DNA of 64,000 nucleotides from Paenibacillus sp. UNC451MF (GTDB lineage Bacteria; Bacillota; Bacilli; Paenibacillales; NBRC-103111): contig NZ_JMLS01000001.1 of NCBI RefSeq assembly GCF_000686845.1, positions 372,001 through 436,000 of the forward strand, read 5' to 3'. The notes beneath the pieces were generated by a model, which ran no database searches, was not told the origin of the DNA, and saw only the letters and a list, made by a program, of their open reading frames with translations. This document shows, piece by piece, positions 55,001 to 61,515 of the stretch. The stretch's first letter is position 1. Each line of letters begins with the position of its first letter. The translations under genes and the position numbers were made by a program.

Positions 55001-56993
55001 TGCACTTGGCACAGTGCAGTCAGTGCATATTGCTGCGGGAGCTGTAGGCAGCGATGAACTGAGCGAAGGGGCTGTAGGAACCAACCGACTGCAAGAAGGG
55101 GCGGTAACAAGCTCAAAGCTGGCGGCAGGTGCAGTGGAGGCGTCACACATCACAGCAGGAGCTGTAGGCAGCAATGAGTTAGCTGAAGGAGCCGTAGGAA
55201 CGGAGCAGCTGCAAGAAGGAGCAGTAACGAGCTCGAAGCTGGCGGTAGGTGCAGTAGAGGCGTTGCATATCACGGCAGGAGCTGTAGGCAGCGATGAGCT
55301 GAGCGAAGGAGCCGTGGGAACGGAGCAGCTGCAAGAGGGTGCTGTGACAGGAACGAAGCTGGCACCGCGCTCAGTGGAGACGGCGCACATCGCAGCGGGA
55401 GCCGTAGGAAGCTATGAGCTGAACTTGGGAGCCGTTGGGACAGAGCAACTGCAAGAACGCGCCGTAACTGGAACAAAGCTGGCGGCAGGTGTGGTAGAAA
55501 CGGCGCACATCGCAGCGGGAGCCGTAGGCAGCGATGAGCTGAGCGCAGAAGCCGTGGGAACGGAGCAGCTGCAAGAAGGTTCTGTAACAGGAACGAAGCT
55601 GGCGCTGGGCGCGGTGGAGACGGCGCACATCGCAGCGGGAGCTGTAGGCAGCGATGAGCTGAGCGAAGGAGCCGTTGGGACAGAGCAGCTGCAAGAAGGT
55701 TCTGTAACAGGAACGAAGCTGGCGCTTGGAGCTGTGGAAACGGTGCATATCTCAGCAGGAGCTGTTGGAAGTACCGAGTTGAGCGAAGGGGCTGTCGACA
55801 CAGAACAGCTGCAGGATGCTGCTGTAACAGGAACGAAGCTGGCTCTAGGAGCTGTGGAAGCAGAGCATCTTGCGATTGGTGCCGTAGGCACTGATCAACT
55901 GCTAGAGGGTGCCGTAACGGCTGAAAAGCTTGCTCTCAGTACAGTTTTTGCGGAGCATGTGACGGAGGGCGCGATCTGTAATGAGCATATCGCGGCAGAC
56001 GCTATAGGAACCGATCAGCTTCAGGACGGTTCTGTGACAAGAGCGAAGCTGGGAGCTGCTTCTGTTGCAGCAGAGCATATCACGGCAGGAGCCATAGGCA
56101 GTGAGAAGCTGGCTGTTGAAGCGATCAGTACACAGAAGCTGCAGGATCAGTCTGTGACAGGAGCGAAGCTTGCAACAGGGTCCGTGGAGAGCCGGCATCT
56201 GGCTGTAGAGGCCATAGGAACGGCGAAGCTGCAAGAACAGTCGGTAACTGGAGCTAAGCTCGCGCCGAACTCCGTAGAAGACCGTCACCTCACAGCGGGT
56301 TCGATCAACGAGTCGAAGCTGCAGAACGGGTCCGTAACTAGCGAAAAAATAGAGTTAGGCGCGGTAAAGACAGAGCATTTGAGTAACGATTCCATTGATG
56401 GATTGCACATTAAGCAGGAATCGATATCAGGTTATCATCTAATGCCTGGCAGCATTTCCTTTATACATCTGGACCCAGGGCTGCTGGATCGATTATCTTC
56501 TTCCTCTTCGTCTTTGCCGCTTACGGAAACCGTTGCTTTGGAAACGACGGTAGAAGTAGAAGAAACGGTTGCAAGCAACGTATTGGCTGAAGCAAGTGTT
56601 AATTCGGAGCATTTGACTGCCGAATCCGTCGGCAGAGAGCATTTGCAGTACGCATCCGTTGAAACCTATCATCTGGCGGATGGAGCAGTGACACCACAGC
56701 AGCTGTCTTTCCAGCCAGTTCAATCCGCAAAGCAGGCGGCTACGGTGCAACAGTTCGGCCTTTCCCTTTTCGCTATGCGCGTTGAAGAAGAGATTGTGGA
56801 TATCGTTGTGGAGTTCGACGAACCATTCGCCGATGAGAACTATGTGCTCGTCGCGACGACGACCAATCCATCCTGCTACGCGGTTATTCAGGAGAAATGG
56901 AGAGATAGTGCGATAATGCAAGTAGTTCGCAGCAAGTACTCGCCTGAGCTGCAGGGGGCTGTGAATTGGATTGCCATCGGGCCAAGAACTTGA
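52008..56993 (+). CDS. Giant decapeptide-repeat protein, 1661 aa, probable spore-surface or fibre protein
   Basis: I know no named family for the whole protein. It begins with a basic then acidic/Pro-rich head (about 1-125) without a signal peptide. About 135-140 consecutive ten-residue units follow (about residues 130-1500), with pattern [AST]-[VI]-x-x-x-[KHQE]-[LI]-x-x-[GQ], e.g. AVTGTKLALG. In the middle the units are ordered in groups of four, giving a 120-bp DNA period. A Ser-rich linker and a few units precede a globular tail (about 1580-1661) ending in NWIAIGPRT. The regular spacing of small and aliphatic residues suggests a long beta-helix or trimeric fibre. Lack of a signal peptide and the sigma-K-like promoter fit mother-cell assembly on the spore. 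Phage tail-fibre repeats look similar, but no phage genes are near. Confidence 0.85.
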   Translation: MKKRSGRNVAKITPLGGRRSGNFNELKWLDEVQTKDKIIKPLKEETGDVTISQLALLEEDEVDSAPEEAQKEAVIVEAPPEIIGEIEKEAQEPVVIPPPVIEPLQVAPMLQQRKQSSPSSPVVYTDDIADEAVTQEKIAQGAVDGNKIKRGSITQEQLADYAVGTTKLGDRSVTQQKLAVRAVTEEHIAPFSISAEKIQERAISGEKLQDNSITSEKLADKTIDAIKIAEGSIHTKHLAEEAITGDLILNQSITSEKIKSGTIQTTNLANYIVNTAKLADLSVTTEKLRDRSITAEKIADGEIVSQKLGIHAVTEDRIAPWSITREHLQSSVILHEHLSAEIIRSDNIAAKQVKAEHLAPESICNEHILDGAVSTEKLGKQAITGIHLQDFSVEGRHLQSKSVDAGHLLDGVITAAKLAEQSVGAQQLCDGSVNALKLVDGAVTSSKLSKRSVGSEHLSGAAVGSAHLAEKAVQSGHIGAQAISKDHLQDQSVITAKIHDRAVTSEKISFGSIQHQHIQDGAVQTGQMANQSVTTSKLASESVSTDKLTNLSVTTAKLAHSSVTSEKIGREAVLGEHLGVGSVQSPNVAKAAIKASHIATEAITREKLSDRAVTSEKLADNSVMSEHLAAGAVKSSHLIPGIVGTVHLQDQSVTSSKLETGAIETRHLGAKVVGNEQLGKGAVGTEQLQEQAVTGTKLGWGAVETRHLSEGAVGNAQLQEESITATKLARGAVEAGHLSEGTVGTQQLQEQSVTGSKLARGAVEAGHLSASTVGTEQLQDGAVTSYKLAKGAVEVGHLSEGTVGTVQLQDQSVTGAKLAPGSVTTSHLIEGVIGSKHLQEQSVTGSKLALGAVKSAHLAEGAVGSEELREESVRTEHLQEGAITGAKLARDVISTRHLTEKSVGTQQLQEQSVTASKLGLGAVEADHILDGAVGSKQLNDGAVGSVQLLDGAVTGSKLAPGAVQSVHIAMGAIGREELNEGAVGTEQLQEGAVTGAKLALGTVQSVHIAAGAVGSDELSEGAVGTNRLQEGAVTSSKLAAGAVEASHITAGAVGSNELAEGAVGTEQLQEGAVTSSKLAVGAVEALHITAGAVGSDELSEGAVGTEQLQEGAVTGTKLAPRSVETAHIAAGAVGSYELNLGAVGTEQLQERAVTGTKLAAGVVETAHIAAGAVGSDELSAEAVGTEQLQEGSVTGTKLALGAVETAHIAAGAVGSDELSEGAVGTEQLQEGSVTGTKLALGAVETVHISAGAVGSTELSEGAVDTEQLQDAAVTGTKLALGAVEAEHLAIGAVGTDQLLEGAVTAEKLALSTVFAEHVTEGAICNEHIAADAIGTDQLQDGSVTRAKLGAASVAAEHITAGAIGSEKLAVEAISTQKLQDQSVTGAKLATGSVESRHLAVEAIGTAKLQEQSVTGAKLAPNSVEDRHLTAGSINESKLQNGSVTSEKIELGAVKTEHLSNDSIDGLHIKQESISGYHLMPGSISFIHLDPGLLDRLSSSSSSLPLTETVALETTVEVEETVASNVLAEASVNSEHLTAESVGREHLQYASVETYHLADGAVTPQQLSFQPVQSAKQAATVQQFGLSLFAMRVEEEIVDIVVEFDEPFADENYVLVATTTNPSCYAVIQEKWRDSAIMQVVRSKYSPELQGAVNWIAIGPRT
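52380..56510 (+). repeat. 30-bp coding repeat array with a 120-bp higher-order period
   Basis: Each unit encodes ten residues. Between about 54,000 and 55,900 the repeat becomes nearly exact at 120 bp: CGGAGCAGCTGCAAGA recurs at 55201, 55321, 55561 and 55681, with close variants at 54961, 55441 and 55801. Outer units are more diverged. The AAGCTGGC/AAGCTTGC codons for Lys-Leu recur every second to fourth unit. Confidence 0.9.
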
Positions 56994-57026
56994 TGATCCG
57001 GGAGTAAACGATATAATGAAGGTAAA

Positions 57027-57054
57027 GAGGCCGTTTCAAGGAACGGCTTCTTTG
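57027..57054 (+). terminator. Terminator after the giant repeat protein
   Basis: GAGGCCGTT pairs with AACGGCTTC (one GT pair), followed by TTT. Confidence 0.75.
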
Positions 57055-57096
57055 CGTTTGTCCGTAAATATTTAATGAAGTTCACAGAAATAATTC

Positions 57097-57125
57097 TTTT
57101 CAAAATAGTTCGATCATGGTATTAT
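57097..57125 (+). promoter_or_regulatory. Upstream promoter of the MarR-efflux operon
   Basis: TTTTCA (57097-57102), a 17-base spacer and TATTAT (57120-57125). The -10 box runs into the operator pair. Confidence 0.42.
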
Positions 57126-57155
57126 TTCGTATAGAAATATTTCTTGTACGAAATA
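57123..57155. promoter_or_regulatory. Two overlapping MarR-type operators
   Basis: TATTTC-GTATA-GAAATA (57123-57139) and TATTTC-TTGTAC-GAAATA (57138-57155) are perfect inverted repeats sharing two bases. The same tandem layout recurs at 63849-63881. Confidence 0.78.
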
Positions 57156-57266
57156 GTTTCGGACTAGAATTAGTTTTTAGTCGGAAGGGGGCTTACATAG
57201 ACGTGTAGAAAAGCCGGTCCCGGCATAACTATAAGGCACAAAAGCTAGCTATCTCATCGAAAAATA

Positions 57267-57290
57267 AACCGACAAGATCGGGTTTTTCGC
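57267..57290 (+). terminator. Terminator-like hairpin in the leader
   Basis: AAACC-GA (57267-57273) pairs with TCGGGTTT (57279-57286) with one bulge, followed by T residues. It may end transcripts from the upstream promoter. Confidence 0.42.
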
Positions 57291-57313
57291 CGGGTAATGT
57301 TAACAAACCTACC

Positions 57314-57342
57314 TTGTTCAACCTCTTTCGGTGTGGTATATT
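57314..57342 (+). promoter_or_regulatory. Proximal sigma-A promoter of the MarR-efflux operon
   Basis: TTGTTC (57314-57319), a 17-base spacer and TATATT (57337-57342), 40 bases before the MarR start. Confidence 0.6.
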
Positions 57343-57354
57343 TTTGTGTATGAA

Positions 57355-57372
57355 TATTTCGCCTACGAAATA
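57355..57372. promoter_or_regulatory. Third MarR-type operator, just after the transcription start
   Basis: TATTTC-GCCTAC-GAAATA is a perfect inverted repeat covering about +6 to +23 of the proximal promoter. That position suits repression by the MarR protein encoded directly downstream. Confidence 0.75.
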
Positions 57373-57382
57373 AATCGGAGGG

Positions 57383-57829
57383 TTGACCAAAATGAGCAGA
57401 GCTATGCAAATCGGCCATTCTATACGAAAGCTGACGAAAATTTTTAATGCAACAATGGGGAAGGACCTTAAGGAAATCGGGTTAACGACTCCTCAAATCG
57501 CTACGATCGGGCAAGTGTATTTTGAACGTAAAACTATCGGGCAAATATCGGAATGCACACAGCTTTCTTACAGCACGGTATCCGGGATTATTGACCGATT
57601 GGAGCGTGACGGATGGCTTGAACGGGTTCGGGATGAAACGGATCGGCGCATCGTCTGGATCAGACGAACAAGCAAGATCGAAGCAGAGAAAGAAAAGCTC
57701 CATTTTTTTCAAGAGAGCTTTTATGAGAATTTGTTGGCGGATTTAGATCAGGATGAGCTGGATACGATCATCCGATCGTTAGATCTGCTGACTACTTATT
57801 TAGAGAAGAAGGTTGAGGAGAAAACATGA
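57383..57829 (+). CDS. MarR-family repressor of the efflux operon
   Basis: The 148-residue winged-helix protein has a dimerisation N and C terminus and a central DNA-binding part (about 50-105): LSYSTVSGIIDRLERDGWLER is the recognition helix, and DETDRRIVW the wing with the conserved Asp-Arg. MarR proteins repress drug or stress genes until a small aromatic or oxidant ligand binds. Its ATG lies 10 bases after a palindrome that recurs at two other places, and its stop overlaps the next start (ATGA). Autoregulation and control of the pump are strongly suggested. Confidence 0.88.
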   Translation: MTKMSRAMQIGHSIRKLTKIFNATMGKDLKEIGLTTPQIATIGQVYFERKTIGQISECTQLSYSTVSGIIDRLERDGWLERVRDETDRRIVWIRRTSKIEAEKEKLHFFQESFYENLLADLDQDELDTIIRSLDLLTTYLEKKVEEKT

Positions 57830-58482
57830 AGAAGAAACAAGTCTTGTCCATCATCCTTGCGGTTGCTGTTATCGCTGCTGGGGGTATAGGGTACACCTAC
57901 TGGTATCAAGGGCATTATTTTATTAAATCGGAAGATTCAAGGATTACAGGCGATATTTATCGCGTTATGCCCCGGATATCCGGTAAGTTGACTTCTCTTC
58001 CGATTAATGAAGGAGACACGGTATTATCTGATCAGATTGTAGGGCAGCAGGATAATACCAACCTGGCTACGAGTAACCTGGATCAGGCCGCTTTGCGTTC
58101 TCCGATTGACGGAACGGTCATCAAAACGATGTCGAAGGTAGGCGAAGTCGTGTCTCCTGGACAGACGGTCGCTATGATTGTCAACAAAAAAGACTTGTAC
58201 ATTTCGGCGAACATTGAAGAGGGCGATATTAACCGAGTGAAGGTCGGGCAAGCGGTTGAGTTCTCGGTTGATACGTTCCCTGGCACTACGCTAACGGGGA
58301 AAGTAAAAGAAATCGGTGAAGCGACAGCGGCTACCTTTTCTCTTCTTCCTGCAACGAACACGAGTGGTAACTTTACCAAAGTCACCCAACGCATACCGAT
58401 TAAAATTTCCATCGATAGTCAAAATGGACTTGCGATCGCTCCAGGTATGAGTACTACTATTAAAATTCATTTGAAAGGGTAA
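57826..58482 (+). CDS. Membrane-fusion (HlyD/EmrA-like) efflux protein, short form
   Basis: The 218-residue protein has one N-terminal membrane helix (about 5-25) and two halves of a biotinyl-lipoyl-like domain (GKLTSLPINEGDTV and RSPIDGTVIKT...GEVVSPG), then a beta-barrel. The coiled-coil hairpin normally placed between the lipoyl halves is nearly absent. That makes it shorter than the typical 300-400 residues. It should link the inner-membrane pump to the cell exterior. It overlaps the MarR gene by 4 bp (ATGA) and is followed by a second, longer fusion protein. Confidence 0.85.
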   Translation: MKKKQVLSIILAVAVIAAGGIGYTYWYQGHYFIKSEDSRITGDIYRVMPRISGKLTSLPINEGDTVLSDQIVGQQDNTNLATSNLDQAALRSPIDGTVIKTMSKVGEVVSPGQTVAMIVNKKDLYISANIEEGDINRVKVGQAVEFSVDTFPGTTLTGKVKEIGEATAATFSLLPATNTSGNFTKVTQRIPIKISIDSQNGLAIAPGMSTTIKIHLKG

Positions 58483-58494
58483 GGGAAAACAACC

Positions 58495-59814
58495 ATGAGA
58501 AAAAAACATATGACATGGATCCCGGCGATCCTTTCATTAGCCGTTGCGTTTGCTCTGCCTGGATGCGGCGATGTTAACAGCAAAGCAAATGCAGCACAGG
58601 AAATCTCGGTTAAAGCCATTAAATTAGGGCAAAGCGTTGATTCCGGATTGAGCGGGAAAATTATTCCTGACCAAGAAGTTAAAGTAGTTGCCAAATTAGG
58701 CGGCAAAGTATCGAATGTAGCTGTAGATGAGGGAGCTGTCGTGAAAAAAGGCGATCTGCTCGTCCAACTGGAAACCGACGATTTAAGTCAGCAGGTGAAG
58801 CAGGCTGAAGCAGCATTGGTTGCTTCCCAAGCAAAGCTTGCGGATACGCAGGCCGGAGCAAGAAGCCAGGAGATTCAGGGGCTGGAGAGTGCAGTAAAAG
58901 CGGCTCAGGCTTCTTTGGATCAAGTGACAGCGGCAGTTGATCAGGCCAAATCGGCGTTTGATCTTTCACAAAAAACGTATAACCGTTTAAGAAACATGTA
59001 CGACAGCACTAATACCGTTACTAAAGAAGATTTGGATAAAGGCACGTTCGAGTATGAAAAAGCTAAAGCTGCATTTGATCAAACGCAAGCTCAGCAGACA
59101 GCAGCACAGGCTCAAGTTTCTGCAGCACAATCCAAGCTGGATCTGACTAAGAGCGGTGCTACCGGCAACACGATCGAAGCTTTGCAAGCCGATGTGAATC
59201 GTACAAGTGCAGGTGTGGAGCTGGCTAACAGCGCATTGACTAACGCGACGATTGTGTCTCCTACAGACGGCATAGTTGTAAAACGCAGCATTCAACCTGG
59301 TGAAATGGCTCAACCTGGCGTTGCTTTAATGACGGTCGTCAAAATGAACCCGGTTCAAGTAGAGCTTAGCGTTCCAGAATCGCAAATTGGTAAAATCAAG
59401 GCCGGCTCTGATGTGGACGTAAAAGTAAGCAATGTGCCTAACAAAACGTTCCCAGGTAAGATTTATTTTGTAAGTCCTGTTTCCAATGCTAACAGTACTA
59501 CGTTCCCTGTTAAAGTAACCATTGATAACACCGAAGGATTACTGCTTGCAGGAATGCTGGCTGAGGTGCACATGAAAGGGACAGATCAAAAGAACGGCTT
59601 GGAAGTTCCGAAAACAGCACTGATTAAAAAAGATAATAAAACCTTCGTCTATGCTGTCCAAGACGGTACAGCCAAACTGGTTGAAGTCACTACAACCGAC
59701 AAAAATGCAGATTGGGTTTATGTAAAAGATAATGCAAACCTGAATGCTAATGTACAAATTATCATCAATCCAACAGATCAATTGGCGGACGGCAGTAAGG
59801 TGAAGGTGGAATAG
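58495..59814 (+). CDS. Membrane-fusion efflux lipoprotein with coiled-coil hairpin
   Basis: The 439-residue protein has a lipoprotein signal (FALPGCGDVN, Cys about 23). Lipoyl halves flank a long Ala/Gln-rich coiled coil (about 100-240; QAEAALVASQAKLADTQA opens it). A beta-barrel and membrane-proximal domain follow (about 275-435). This is the full layout of RND/MFS periplasmic adaptors (AcrA, EmrA type). It would sit outside the Gram-positive membrane, bound by its lipid. It is 12 bp after the short fusion protein and 11 bp before the MFS pump. Confidence 0.88.
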   Translation: MRKKHMTWIPAILSLAVAFALPGCGDVNSKANAAQEISVKAIKLGQSVDSGLSGKIIPDQEVKVVAKLGGKVSNVAVDEGAVVKKGDLLVQLETDDLSQQVKQAEAALVASQAKLADTQAGARSQEIQGLESAVKAAQASLDQVTAAVDQAKSAFDLSQKTYNRLRNMYDSTNTVTKEDLDKGTFEYEKAKAAFDQTQAQQTAAQAQVSAAQSKLDLTKSGATGNTIEALQADVNRTSAGVELANSALTNATIVSPTDGIVVKRSIQPGEMAQPGVALMTVVKMNPVQVELSVPESQIGKIKAGSDVDVKVSNVPNKTFPGKIYFVSPVSNANSTTFPVKVTIDNTEGLLLAGMLAEVHMKGTDQKNGLEVPKTALIKKDNKTFVYAVQDGTAKLVEVTTTDKNADWVYVKDNANLNANVQIIINPTDQLADGSKVKVE

Positions 59815-59825
59815 GGGGCGTTACC

Positions 59826-61475
59826 GTGGCTGAAAAGTCTCAAAACACAGAAGCTCCTCAAGTTGATGAGAACCATGAACCCAGCTTCTGGTTGCCGCTG
59901 GTCGCTATTATACTAGCTACCTTCGTGTCCGTGCTCAGCAGCAGCTTGGTCAACGTAGCCTTGCCGAAGCTTTCAACCGTATTCGGGGTACCGACCGCGA
60001 CAATTCAATGGGTTGTTACTGGATTTATGTTGGCCTCAGCCGTAGTTATTCCAGCGAGTGGTTTCCTTTCTGCCCGCTTCGGAAGTAAGAAGCTGCTTGT
60101 CTTATCCGTCGTTGGTTTTACGATCGGGTCGTTCTTATGCGGTATTGCATGGAATGATTCAAGCCTGATTGCTTTTCGGATATTTCAAGGCTTGACTGGC
60201 GGTTTCATCATGCCTGTCGGGATGACGGTTATGTACACGATTGTACCGCGTCAGCAAATCGGCCTTGCGATGGGGATTTGGGGGGTAGCCGCCATGGTTG
60301 CTCCGGCGCTTGGTCCGACTCTCGGAGGCTACCTGGTTCAATATTACAGCTGGAGAACGCTTTTCTTTCTTAATGTGCCTATCGGAGTCATTGCAGCAAT
60401 TGCATGTTATATGCTACTGAAGGAGAGTCCGACGAATCCGAAGCTAAAGTTCGATGTTGCAGGGGCTGTCTTTTCGGTAACCTTCTTCGGTTCCCTTTTG
60501 CTGGCGCTCAGTAAAGGACAATCGGAAGGATGGACTTCACTCTATATTGTTAGTTTGTTCTATGTTTCTGTTGTCAGCTTGGCGCTGCTGCTATGGGTCG
60601 AATTGACAACACCGCAGCCTTTGTTGAACATAAGAATATTTAAGAATCTTAAGTTTTCAGCGAGTACGTTGACAGCTGGTCTTGTCATGATGGCCATGAT
60701 GGGAGGTACCTTCCTCATGCCTATCTACCTGCAGAACGTTCAGGGAATGACGGCTATGGATTCCGGTATTTTGCTGCTGCCGCAATCCATCGCAATGGCA
60801 TTAATGATGCCTATCAGTGGTAAGCTGTTGACAAAGCTTGGCATTTTGCCACTTGGTATTGTAGGGCTTTTGATCTTGGGCGTTACGACATATGAGCTGC
60901 ACAGGTTGACGGGAGATACGTCGCATTTATGGATCAATGTCGTACTAACTATTCGCGGTTTTGGTATCGGACTTTGTATGATGCCTATTTCAACGGTTGG
61001 TATGGGTGCCGTACCTAAAGAGCAGATCAATGATGCATCTCCATTGTCTAACGTGTTCCGTCAAGTTATGGCGTCCATGGGGATTGCTATCTTAACGACC
61101 ATTATGAGCTCGCGCCAATACTTTCATAATTTCCGGATTGCAGAGAATGTGCCTAGCACTTCAGAAGCAGCAAGCAGTGTGATGTCAGCATTGTCCGGTG
61201 CGTTGATGCAGGGCGGTGTTGACTCGGCTACGGCCAGCGGTACAGCAGCAACGTATATTGCCGGCTTCATGCAGAAGGAAGCCTTGGTTCGCGGAATCGC
61301 AGATACCTTCTATATTTCGGCAATACCAGCATTTATATGCATTCCATTAATCTTTTTATTAAGAGATAAGAAAAAGCCTAAAGAGCAGCCTGCTCCAGCA
61401 AAGGCACCGGAAGAAGCATCACCATCTGGAATGCCAGCCGCAGCAGGAATACAAGCAGAACCAGTCAAAGCTTAA
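59826..61475 (+). CDS. MFS drug efflux pump, DHA2 (EmrB/QacA) family
   Basis: The 549-residue protein has 14 predicted membrane helices. SSLVNVALPKLSTVF is the antiporter-family motif D1 region, LSARFGSKK the cytoplasmic motif A, and WGVAAMVAPALGPTLGGYL motif C of drug/H+ antiporters. It should export cationic or hydrophobic compounds using the proton gradient, with the two fusion proteins as accessory subunits. Start GTG 59826 follows GGGGGCG. A Pro/Ala-rich tail of about 35 residues is unusual. A 40-bp gap leads to a secreted protein gene. Confidence 0.9.
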   Translation: MAEKSQNTEAPQVDENHEPSFWLPLVAIILATFVSVLSSSLVNVALPKLSTVFGVPTATIQWVVTGFMLASAVVIPASGFLSARFGSKKLLVLSVVGFTIGSFLCGIAWNDSSLIAFRIFQGLTGGFIMPVGMTVMYTIVPRQQIGLAMGIWGVAAMVAPALGPTLGGYLVQYYSWRTLFFLNVPIGVIAAIACYMLLKESPTNPKLKFDVAGAVFSVTFFGSLLLALSKGQSEGWTSLYIVSLFYVSVVSLALLLWVELTTPQPLLNIRIFKNLKFSASTLTAGLVMMAMMGGTFLMPIYLQNVQGMTAMDSGILLLPQSIAMALMMPISGKLLTKLGILPLGIVGLLILGVTTYELHRLTGDTSHLWINVVLTIRGFGIGLCMMPISTVGMGAVPKEQINDASPLSNVFRQVMASMGIAILTTIMSSRQYFHNFRIAENVPSTSEAASSVMSALSGALMQGGVDSATASGTAATYIAGFMQKEALVRGIADTFYISAIPAFICIPLIFLLRDKKKPKEQPAPAKAPEEASPSGMPAAAGIQAEPVKA

Positions 61476-61515
61476 TCATTTATAAAATTTAGCAAACATC
61501 TGGAGGAAACAATCA

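Larger units (their letters stand above)
57055..57382. other. Regulatory region of the MarR-efflux operon (328 bp)
   Basis: No gene was seen. It holds an upstream promoter overlapped by two palindromic operators, a leader with a terminator-like hairpin, and a second promoter followed by a third operator just before the MarR start. Confidence 0.65.

Noticed and set aside
54485-55390. Long minus-strand open frame opposite the repeat protein (about 300 codons), and several similar ones
   Set aside because: They are a by-product of the 30-bp periodic coding repeat, which keeps several frames free of stops. They lack ribosome binding sites and give monotonous Ser/Thr/Ala/Pro sequences.
52380-56510. 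Regular 30-bp periodicity as a CRISPR array
   Set aside because: There are no constant repeats with unique spacers. The whole stretch is one open frame with degenerate units and no cas genes.
52008-56993. Repeat protein as a prophage tail fibre
   Set aside because: Similar decapeptide repeats occur in phage fibres as far as I recall. No tail, capsid, holin or integrase gene lies in the window, and the promoter and neighbours fit sporulation better. Sequence outside the window could change this.
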